Assembly: GCA_903922545.1 (NCBI GenBank)
Contig: CAIXUE010000003.1
Coordinates: 1-6,558, forward strand
Direction: 5' to 3'
DNA: 6,558 nucleotides
Source of the DNA: an uncultured Alphaproteobacteria bacterium
Lineage (GTDB): Bacteria > Pseudomonadota > Alphaproteobacteria > Micropepsales > Micropepsaceae
The first letter of the stretch is position 1. Each line of letters starts with the position of its first letter. The notes below the pieces were generated by a model. It had not been told where the DNA came from, did not search any database, and saw only the letters and a list, made by a program, of their open reading frames with translations. Both the position numbers and the translations under genes were made by a program. Shown here piece by piece: positions 1 to 6,558 of the stretch.

Positions 1-545
1 AACAGCGCGGCCATCGCCGAGAAAGTGCCCATGTCGCTGCTGCGCCAGCGCAAGGTGCCCTCGCTGCCGATGGTGCGCAATTCCTCGCCGATCCAGCTGT
101 TGATGGCGGAATAAGTCAGCGTATAGGGACTGGTCCAGCCCAGATCATCATTCTCAAGGCTGATGGTTGGAAAAAAAGCGCCGGCCTTCACTGACCAGCT
201 GAAATTTCCGCCCGATGAAGGATGCCAGGAAAGATAAGATTCCAGCAGATCCACGCCATTGATCTGTTCTTCATCGGCCCGCGCCAGCGCCACGGCGGAA
301 AAACTGTCATCGAATTTCAGCACACCCTGGCCCGCGCCTTCGAACTGCACATCGGCGGTGCCGCGGCCATAACGGAATTTCGAAAGACCGCCTTGCAGCC
401 AGCCGGTCATGGCGGGGGCGGCCACCAGACGCGCATCGCCGTAACCGGAAAAAGCAAATTCCATCGCACCGGCGGAAGAAAATCCCGCGGCGATCAAAAT
501 TGCGGCAAGAAGCGCGCAACGTCTGCGATGTTGCTGCCCGAACAT
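1..545 (-). CDS. Secreted outer-membrane beta-barrel-like protein, N-terminal part (C-terminus outside window)
   Basis: The minus frame is open from an ATG at 545 to the left edge, giving 181 residues plus two bases; an in-frame TGA lies three codons upstream, so 545 is the first possible ATG. Residues 1-27 form a Sec signal peptide: Arg cluster 7-9, hydrophobic core 11-22, and Ala-Gly-Ala before the likely cleavage at 27/28. The mature part alternates polar and aromatic/hydrophobic residues and is rich in Gly, Ser, Trp and Tyr, as in outer-membrane strands. A block at 129-162 (SLEN...GWTSPYTLT, then SAINSWIGEELRTIG) matches, from memory, a conserved stretch in uncharacterised porin-like proteins of Caulobacter- and Sphingomonas-type bacteria. 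No substrate can be assigned. No good Shine-Dalgarno precedes the ATG. The coding frame is supported by a coherent signal peptide and GC-rich third positions. Location is inferred; an unrelated periplasmic protein is possible. Confidence 0.8.
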   Translation of the reverse strand, partial: MFGQQHRRRCALLAAILIAAGFSSAGAMEFAFSGYGDARLVAAPAMTGWLQGGLSKFRYGRGTADVQFEGAGQGVLKFDDSFSAVALARADEEQINGVDLLESYLSWHPSSGGNFSWSVKAGAFFPTISLENDDLGWTSPYTLTYSAINSWIGEELRTIGSEGTLRWRSSDMGTFSAMAAL

Positions 546-685
546 GCGCCATCATCAGGCCGCCATGCTTAAGGGCGAGTAACCCTCAACTTTGGGTGGT
601 TTTCGTACCAACGCCCGTAAACAAAGGGTAAAAATCAGCGCAGCGACGCGGTGAACCTTTGGATGCGCTTGCAGGGTGAGGAGTG
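546..685. promoter_or_regulatory. Upstream region of the outer-membrane protein gene; no clear promoter
   Basis: This spacer must contain the promoter of the minus-strand gene starting at 545, because the next gene upstream (aatA) is separated from it by repeat copy A. Several AT-richer patches (around 595-640) are present, but I see no convincing -35/-10 pair or operator. Frames crossing it are short and lack protein-like character. Confidence 0.25.
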
Positions 686-758
686 GTTCGCCGCAGGCGA
701 ACGAAATGGTCCAGTGGACCATTTCGCGCGACGAACGCCGCGAGCTTGGGCGAGCGGC
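686..758 (-). repeat. Structured 73-nt repeat, copy A (three hairpins, downstream of aatA)
   Basis: Strand is given as the sense of the adjacent aatA gene. In that sense the element begins 11 nt after the aatA stop and holds three hairpins. Stem 3 has 5-nt arms 754-758 and 737-741 around an invariant 12-nt loop (TCGCCCAAGCTC in this sense). Hairpin 2 spans 702-726 with perfect 11-nt arms (CGAAATGGTCC / GGACCATTTCG) and a 3-nt loop. Hairpin 1 spans 686-702 with 7-nt arms (GTTCGCC / GGCGAAC). It matches copy B (4749-4821) at 64 of 73 positions without gaps, and four of the nine differences are two compensatory base-pair changes. There is no T-tract, so it is not a textbook intrinsic terminator. 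It resembles REP/BIME-type extragenic palindromes in position and form; membership of a named family is unknown to me. Confidence 0.85.
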
Positions 759-769
759 CGGACGCTTGC

Positions 770-2533
<1,764 letters not shown>

Positions 2534-2537
<4 letters not shown>

Positions 2538-4078
2538 ATCGATCCAACGCTCATGACCGGCCAATAGCGTCCGCACTGCTGCGGCCGTCCCTGTTACTGG
2601 CCGTGATCAGTTTCGCCATCCATCTTTTCATCAATGGCCGTTATGGCTTTTTCCGTGACGAACTTTATTTCATCGTTTGCGGCCAGCGCCCGGATTGGGG
2701 CTATGTCGATCAGCCGCCGCTGATCCCGCTGCTTGCCGCCGGCTCTTACTGGCTGTTCGGAAAATGGCTTTTGGGTTTTCGGCTTTTGCCCGCGCTGGTG
2801 ATGAGCGCCACCGTGGCGGCATCGTCGGAGTTCACGCGCGCGATTGGCGGTGGGCGTTTCGCACAAAGCCTGGCGGGTCTTTGCATGCTGGGCGCGGGCT
2901 TTTTCCTGGTCGATGGATTTCTGTTTTTCACCGACATGTTCCAGCCGCTGACATGGCTGGCGCTGGGGTGGTTTCTGGTGCTGATCGCACGGGGCAAAGA
3001 TGAGCGCTGGTGGCTGGCTTTCGGCGTCGTCACCGGCTTCAGTCTTCTCACCAAATACACCATCGCTTTTTATTTGCTGGCCTTGGCGCCGGGCCTGTTG
3101 CTGACGCCGCTGCGCCGTTCCTTCACCCGGCCCTGGCTTTATGCCGGCGCCGGCATCGCACTTTTGATGGTGGCGCCCAATATCTTGTGGCAGCAGCAGC
3201 ATGGCTGGCCGTTTCTGGAAGTCGGCACGGCCGGCAGCAACGGCAAGAATATTCCGCTCTCGCCCTTGGCGTTTTTCCTGCAGCAACTGATTTTCATCGG
3301 CCCCCTGGCCGCGCCGGTCTGGCTGGCGGGGCTCTGGGTGACGGCAGTGAAACCCGCACAAAGCATCTGGCGGGTTTTTCCCGTCGCCTGGGTGCTGCTG
3401 TTCGCGTTTTTCGTGGCCACACACGGCAAGCCTTATTACCTGACCCCGATCTATCCCACACTGCTGGGCTTTGGCGCGGTGACGATCGAGACATGGCTGA
3501 CCGCGCGAACGCCTCGCGCTCTTGTTCTTGGCGTTGTGGCGCTGGTGGCGGCGCTGGCCTCACCGCTGGCGGTGCCGGTGCTGTCGCCGCAGGCTTATGT
3601 GGCTTATGCCGCCGCGCTGGGCCTTGGTCCTTCCACCGCCGCGCTGGAGCGCAGCAAGCTGGGCGCCCTGCCCCAGCAATTCGCAGACATGTTCGGCTGG
3701 CCGGAAATGGCCGCCAAAATCGCCGCCGTGTATCGCGGCCTGCCGCCAGCTGAACGCGCCAAGGCGGTTTTCTTCGGCCAGAATTACGGCGAGGCCGCCG
3801 CTATCGATATATTCGGAAAAGATCTGGGCCTGCCGCCCGCCATCAGCGGCCACAACAATTATTATCTGTGGGGGCCGATGGGGCATGACGGCAGTGTGAT
3901 GATTGTGATCGGCGGCAACCTCAAACAGGAGCAAAGTCTGTTTCAGAGCGTGACCCAGGTCGGCGTCACCGATGCGCCCTATGCCATGCCTTATGAGACC
4001 GGCAAGCCGATCTATGTGCTGCGCGGGCTGAAAGAACCCATGGCGGTGCTATGGCCCAGCCTGAAACACTATCAATGA
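2534..4078 (+). CDS. GT39/PMT_2-type integral membrane glycosyltransferase (ArnT/PMT-like)
   Basis: The product is 514 residues. Roughly the first 370 contain many hydrophobic transmembrane segments (from about 19-35 and 60-95 onward); a mostly soluble C-terminal part follows. Family signatures are NGRYGFFRDELYF (34-46), with the Asp42-Glu43 pair in the first external loop where GT-C enzymes carry the catalytic acid, and DWGYVDQPPLIPLL (54-67). The C-terminal block FGQNYGEAAAIDIFG (about 415-429) and GHNNYYLWGP also recur in bacterial proteins labelled glycosyltransferase family 39. GT-C members transfer a sugar from a polyprenyl-phosphate donor to lipid or protein on the periplasmic side; acceptor and donor here are unknown. 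The start is TTG at 2534, overlapping the lipoprotein TGA by 3 nt (TTGA). A GTG at 2603 would cut into the first membrane helix, so I prefer the TTG. The oxygenase gene lies 76 nt downstream on the same strand. Confidence 0.88.
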
Positions 4079-4098
4079 CACAGGCGTGACATAGGTCT

Positions 4099-4126
4099 GC
4101 CGCCCTATTTTCTTTTACCGGGCGGC
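4099..4126 (+). other. GC-rich hairpin between glycosyltransferase and oxygenase genes
   Basis: Perfect 7-nt arms GCCGCCC (4099-4105) and GGGCGGC (4120-4126) enclose a 14-nt pyrimidine-rich loop. No T-run follows, so it does not qualify as a standard intrinsic terminator. It could reduce read-through or protect the upstream mRNA end, or be incidental in GC-rich DNA. Confidence 0.3.
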
Positions 4127-4154
4127 GGCGCAAATTCCCCGCGTATCCATCCGG

Positions 4155-4736
4155 TTGGACCCCGTGCCCAAGCTCCTTTCCGATTACATCAGACTGTATG
4201 ACGACATGCTGGCGCCGGCGCGCTGCCAGGCACTGATCGACAAATTCGAGGCAGCGCCGTCGCTGCAGGAATCCACCCCCGCCGACAAGCATTTCCGTTT
4301 TGTCGAACTGAATGTCAGCCGCCACTGGCCCGACGTGGAAGCCGAAGTGCTGGAAATCATGATGAAATGCATCCAGCATTACTGGCAGACGCTTTCGATC
4401 GGCGCTTCGTGGCCCACCAAAGTCTGGGCCGAGAAAATCCGCCTCAAGCGCTATATGCCCGGCGGTGGCGATAAATTTCCGCCCCATGTCGATGTGATGA
4501 ATGCCGAGGAAAGCCGGCGCTTTCTCACCGCTATTCTTTATCTGAACACACCGGGCGGCGGCGAAACGGTTTTTCCGGATATCGATATCACGGTCACACC
4601 CGCACCTGGGCGGATGGTGATTTTCCCGCCGCTATGGACCTTTCGCCATGCCGGATTGCCGCCGCGCGACCGGCCCAAATATATTTTGCACCGTTATCTG
4701 TGGTATCCGCCGGCGGATGAAAAGATGCCGGAGTGA
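4155..4736 (+). CDS. Prolyl 4-hydroxylase-type 2-oxoglutarate/Fe(II) dioxygenase
   Basis: The product has 193 residues from the TTG at 4155, or 190 from the GTG at 4164. The C-terminal half is a P4Hc-type double-stranded beta-helix. The iron ligands are visible as His111-x-Asp113 (in PPHVDV) and the distal His165 (FRHAGLPP). Lys175, ten residues after the distal His (PKYILHRYLWY), sits where the family binds the 2-oxoglutarate C5 carboxylate. LxxYMPGGGDKFPPHVD and FLTAILYLN...GGETVFPD match the family core. The family couples 2-oxoglutarate decarboxylation to hydroxylation of a prolyl residue or small molecule; the substrate is unknown here. There is no signal peptide, so it is cytoplasmic. 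Both starts are non-ATG with only a weak purine stretch upstream; the GTG has the better-placed one (TTGGA, 4-nt gap). It may be cotranscribed with the glycosyltransferase gene. Repeat copy B begins 12 nt after its stop. Confidence 0.87.
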   Translation: MDPVPKLLSDYIRLYDDMLAPARCQALIDKFEAAPSLQESTPADKHFRFVELNVSRHWPDVEAEVLEIMMKCIQHYWQTLSIGASWPTKVWAEKIRLKRYMPGGGDKFPPHVDVMNAEESRRFLTAILYLNTPGGGETVFPDIDITVTPAPGRMVIFPPLWTFRHAGLPPRDRPKYILHRYLWYPPADEKMPE

Positions 4737-4748
4737 GCAGGACATCTT

Positions 4749-4821
4749 GCCCCTCGCCCAAGCTCGGGGCGCTCGCCGCTCGAAATGGTCCACCGGACCA
4801 TTTCGTTTGCCTCCGGCAAAC
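4749..4821 (+). repeat. Structured 73-nt repeat, copy B (three hairpins, downstream of the oxygenase gene)
   Basis: The strand follows the sense of the oxygenase gene, whose stop lies 12 nt upstream. In order: stem 3 with arms GCCCC (4749-4753) and GGGGC (4766-4770) around loop TCGCCCAAGCTC; a 10-nt linker; hairpin 2 at 4781-4805 with the same perfect 11-nt arms as copy A and loop ACC; and hairpin 1 at 4805-4821 with arms GTTTGCC and GGCAAAC. Relative to copy A, stem 3 carries a C-G/G-C exchange and hairpin 1 a C-G to T-A exchange, both preserving pairing. The far end lies 8 nt from the stop of the convergent DUF486 gene, so the element fills most of the gap between two gene ends and could act on either transcript. 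Confidence 0.85.
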
Positions 4822-4829
4822 CGCGGCTC

Positions 4830-5177
4830 TCAGTTGAATTTGTGGACTGAGAAAAACGCCGCGCCGCACAGGAAGATGAACGCCACCGCGTGATTCCAGC
4901 GCAGCGTTTCGCCCAGATAGGTCACCGAGAAAACCGCGAAGACCAGAAGGGTGATGATCTCCTGAAACGTCTTGAGCTGAGCGGTGGTATAGACGGCATG
5001 ACCGATGCGGTTGGCCGGCACCGCGAAGCAATATTCGATAAAGGCGATGCCCCAGCTGACGATGATGACGAGCCATAGCGGCGTGCCGGGGAATTTGAGC
5101 TGGCCGTACCACGCAAAGGTCATGAAAATATTAGAGACAAACAGCAGCACGATCGGCGCGAGATAATCAAAGTTCAT
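4830..5177 (-). CDS. DUF486 (DMT superfamily) small four-helix membrane protein
   Basis: A 115-residue protein of typical DUF486 length. Four hydrophobic helices lie at about 6-25, 33-51, 66-87 and 95-111. Family-specific stretches are SNIFMTFAWYGQLKF (15-29), the EYCFAVPANRIG segment (48-59), TAQLKTFQEIITLLVF (65-80) and YLGETLRWNH (87-96). The family is placed in the drug/metabolite transporter superfamily by fold; no substrate is established to my knowledge, and pairing of two subunits as in SMR transporters is only an analogy. Two ATGs are possible, at 5183 and 5177. The purine run GGGGA is adjacent to the first but correctly spaced (5-6 nt) from the second, so 5177 is preferred; the alternative adds only two residues. 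A terminator-like hairpin lies about 50 bp upstream. The gene converges with the oxygenase gene. Confidence 0.93.
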   Translation of the reverse strand: MNFDYLAPIVLLFVSNIFMTFAWYGQLKFPGTPLWLVIIVSWGIAFIEYCFAVPANRIGHAVYTTAQLKTFQEIITLLVFAVFSVTYLGETLRWNHAVAFIFLCGAAFFSVHKFN

Positions 5178-5230
5178 CGGCATCCCCGGGTCATCTCAGA
5201 CGGGACCATAAGGCGGCAATCCGGCCGGCA

Positions 5231-5255
5231 AAAACCCCGGTCCCGTCGGGGTTTT
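5231..5255. terminator. Bidirectional intrinsic-terminator-like hairpin upstream of the DUF486 gene
   Basis: AAAACCCCG (5231-5239) and CGGGGTTTT (5247-5255) pair perfectly around a 7-nt loop. On the plus strand the GC stem ends in TTTT; on the minus strand it ends in TTTTT followed by GCC. It therefore looks like a terminator in both directions, although the U-runs are short and themselves pair with the A-run. It is 54 bp upstream of the DUF486 start and no gene on either strand ends next to it. It could be the end of an unannotated transcript or an attenuator in the DUF486 leader. Confidence 0.5.
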
Positions 5256-5689
5256 CAAAGCGGCTGGATTCCGTCGCACCCCCCGGAAAAGCCCGGCTTT
5301 CGCGACATTCCATTACAATTTTCCGCCCCCCGGGCGCTTTCCCAAGCCCCCTGGCGGGATCAAGCTGCTTACCGGCCTTGTGTCCATTCGGCGCTCCACC
5401 AAAGGGGCACAGCCAACAGGACGGCCGGACCGGCTTTGGTGCCCCCCACGTAAAGCCATCCGTCCGGCCGTCCCTTTTTCCCCAAAAATGCCCCCATTGC
5501 GGCCAGTCTGCCGCACAAGGGATTTTTTTGTGTTTTTCGGGCTATAAACGTCGCGAAATCGGGGGGCGCGCGACAAAGCTTTACAGCCATGCCCTTGTAT
5601 CAAAGGGGGTTCTGGCCCTATTTGCTGTCCCTGAAGTTCCCGGCAAAACAGTCCAATAAGATGGCCGGCCCAATCTGAATGAGAGCTCG
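5256..5689. other. Long intergenic region with hairpins and homopolymer tracts, no convincing gene
   Basis: About 430 bp separate the hairpin at 5231-5255 from the efflux gene. The region is marked by C6, G6 and T7 runs and several inverted repeats. Those are the large hairpin at 5419-5473, a GTCGCG/CGCGAC stem at 5550-5555/5569-5574 and an imperfect CCCTT/AAGGG palindrome at 5592-5607. TACAAT at 5314-5319 and TATAAA at 5543-5548 resemble -10 boxes, but neither has a good -35. A 73-codon minus frame (5369-5590) and a 93-codon plus frame (5378-5659) exist, but their codon use and sequence do not look protein-like. The promoter of the efflux gene must lie here. Confidence 0.5.
5419..5479 (+). 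terminator. Strong plus-strand intrinsic-terminator-like hairpin not following any visible gene
   Basis: Twelve-nt arms GGACGGCCGGAC (5419-5430) and GTCCGGCCGTCC (5462-5473) pair perfectly. Inside them GGCTTT (5432-5437) pairs with AAAGCC (5452-5457), and GTG/CAC can close the top. A single C and then TTTTT (5475-5479) follow the 3' arm, giving terminator geometry on the plus strand only. No plus-strand gene ends upstream. The upstream segment CACCAAAG (5397-5404) is complementary to CTTTGGTG (5434-5441) and could compete with this fold. It may end a small RNA or act as an attenuator for the efflux gene about 210 bp downstream. Confidence 0.55.
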
Positions 5690-6558
5690 ATGAAATCGAT
5701 TTTCCGCGGCCTGTCTGTCAGCGTCATTGCCCTTGCGGCGGCCGGCTGTTCGACCCCCAATCCCACTGCTCTGGATCAGCCTGGCGATGTGCCGGTGGCG
5801 TTTACCGCCCCTGTCGTCAAGGACGCTCCGATCTGGCCGGAAGCCGGCTGGTGGAGCAATTTCAAGGCGCCCGAACTGCCGGCGCTGGAAGACACCGCCG
5901 CCAAGCAGAATCTGGATATCGCGGTTGCCGCGGCCCAGCTGCTGCAAGCCGAGGCCACCGACGAACAGGCTTTCTCGTCCCTCTTGCCCACCGTTACCGG
6001 CAGCGCCGGCCTGACCCGCAAGGGCATCAACACGCGGGGATTTGAAACCGACTCCAACGCCTTTACCGCAGGTTTCAGCGCCTCTTATGGCCTGGATATC
6101 TGGGGCCTGTCGCAGGACAGGTTGCGCGCTGCCCGCGAATCCCTGCGCGCCAGCCGCTATTCCGAAACCGTGGTCGGGCTGACCACTGCCGCCGCCGTGG
6201 CCAATGAATATTTCACCATCCTGGGCCTGCGCGAACGCATCACCATCACGCGCCAGAACATCGAAGCCGCCAACCGCATCATGGCGGTGACCCAGGCCAA
6301 AGTGACCAATGGCGTGTCGTCGAACCTGGACCTTTCGCAGCAGCAGGCCACCGTGGCCGGCCAGCAGGCCCTGTTGCCGCCGCTGATCGAATCCGAACGC
6401 GAAGCCCGTTATGCCCTGGCCATTCTTCTGGGCCGCGCGCCCGAAGGCTTTGACGTCCACGCACAGAATCTGGATGGCATCGTTTCACCGGCCGTGCAGG
6501 CGGGCATGCCCTCCGAACTTCTGCTGCGCAATCCCACCGTGGCCGAAGCCGAAGCCAA
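5690..6558 (+). CDS. NodT-family RND efflux outer-membrane lipoprotein, N-terminal part (runs off right edge)
   Basis: 289 full codons are visible of a family usually around 450-500 residues. The start ATG at 5690 follows GAGAG with a 4-nt gap. Residues 1-19 form a lipoprotein signal ending in Ala-Ala-Gly-Cys20. Next comes the typical WWSNFKAPEL motif (54-63) that opens this family. The first outer-membrane efflux (OEP) repeat begins near residue 70, with YGLDIWG (133-139) marking a transmembrane beta-strand and long coiled-coil helices at about 140-250 (RAARESLRAS; LTTAAAVANEYFTIL; SNLDLSQQQATVAGQQ). PSELLLRNP (274-282) is the conserved start of the second repeat. The protein forms a trimeric TolC-like channel for an RND pump and periplasmic adaptor, which are probably encoded beyond the window. 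The exported compound cannot be inferred. The long upstream region may carry its regulation. Confidence 0.94.
   Translation, partial: MKSIFRGLSVSVIALAAAGCSTPNPTALDQPGDVPVAFTAPVVKDAPIWPEAGWWSNFKAPELPALEDTAAKQNLDIAVAAAQLLQAEATDEQAFSSLLPTVTGSAGLTRKGINTRGFETDSNAFTAGFSASYGLDIWGLSQDRLRAARESLRASRYSETVVGLTTAAAVANEYFTILGLRERITITRQNIEAANRIMAVTQAKVTNGVSSNLDLSQQQATVAGQQALLPPLIESEREARYALAILLGRAPEGFDVHAQNLDGIVSPAVQAGMPSELLLRNPTVAEAEA

Noticed and set aside
686..758. Repeat copies as terminal inverted repeats of a 4-kb mobile element spanning 686-4821
   Set aside because: The copies are inverted relative to each other, but the enclosed genes are ordinary chromosomal genes with no transposase. No target-site duplication is seen, and each copy fits as an individual 3'-flanking element.
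2594..3424. A 276-codon minus-strand frame opposite the glycosyltransferase
   Set aside because: It is a Gln/Arg/Lys-rich shadow of transmembrane codons; the plus frame has clear membrane segments and family motifs.
3966..4487. A 173-codon minus-strand frame across the glycosyltransferase/oxygenase junction
   Set aside because: It overlaps two well-supported plus-strand genes and their intergenic hairpin, and shows no family features.
5184..5230. CTGAGA...ACCC in the DUF486 leader as a TPP riboswitch core
   Set aside because: The short motif occurs on the minus strand, but the rest of the TPP aptamer, in particular the second conserved half, is absent before the gene start.
5320..5420. Minus-strand GGCCGGTAAGCAGC as a bacterial SRP RNA core
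   Set aside because: It resembles part of the SRP RNA asymmetric loop, but the conserved GTCAGG half and the closing helix are missing.
5369..5590. A 73-codon minus-strand frame in the intergenic region
   Set aside because: It contains rare A-rich codons unlike neighbouring genes, lacks a good ribosome-binding site and runs through the long terminator-like inverted repeat. A real small protein cannot be fully excluded.
5378..5659. A 93-codon plus-strand frame containing CPHCGQ, a zinc-ribbon-like pair
   Set aside because: It starts from TTG, crosses the hairpin and terminator T-run, has no second Cys pair in zinc-ribbon spacing, and its composition follows the local C and T runs.
5618..6460. 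A 280-codon minus-strand frame opposite the efflux lipoprotein gene
   Set aside because: The plus frame has a lipobox and OEP-family motifs throughout; the minus frame is a Gly/Arg/Gln-rich shadow with no recognisable domain.

Overview
The window is a GC-rich stretch of bacterial chromosome that reads like an alphaproteobacterium. The evidence is a rhizobial-type AatA aspartate aminotransferase, a NodT-type efflux lipoprotein, a DUF486 membrane protein and an outer-membrane protein family I associate with Caulobacter/Sphingomonas-like genomes. Placement below class level is a guess. No rRNA, tRNA, insertion sequence, phage gene or CRISPR array is visible.

Layout, left to right. (1) 1-545, minus strand: N-terminal 181 residues of a secreted, probably outer-membrane beta-barrel protein, cut by the window edge. 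(2) 546-769: intergenic, holding copy A of a structured 73-nt repeat. (3) 770-1984, minus: complete PLP-dependent aspartate aminotransferase. (4) 1985-2096: divergent promoter region. (5) 2097-4736, plus: a small lipoprotein, a GT39/PMT_2-type membrane glycosyltransferase whose TTG start overlaps the lipoprotein stop, and a prolyl-4-hydroxylase-type 2OG-Fe(II) oxygenase. These three may form one transcription unit. (6) 4737-4829: copy B of the repeat, between convergent genes. (7) 4830-5177, minus: DUF486 (DMT superfamily) four-helix membrane protein. (8) 5178-5689: about 500 bp with no convincing gene but two terminator-like hairpins that belong to no visible gene. (9) 5690-6558, plus: N-terminal 289 residues of a NodT-family RND efflux outer-membrane lipoprotein, cut by the right edge.

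The most notable observation is the 73-nt element present twice (686-758 and 4749-4821, 64/73 identical). It folds into three successive hairpins. Four positions in two stems differ between the copies as compensatory pairs, while the main 11-bp stem and a 12-nt loop are invariant. Each copy starts 11-12 nt after the stop codon of a gene (aatA, and the oxygenase gene) in the same orientation relative to that gene. This makes it a candidate 3'-UTR or REP-like RNA element. The second notable region is 5184-5689, which may encode a small RNA or a regulated leader.

The genes do not form one obvious pathway. Amino-acid metabolism, cell-surface glycosylation or modification, and envelope export are side by side, with most products predicted in the envelope.
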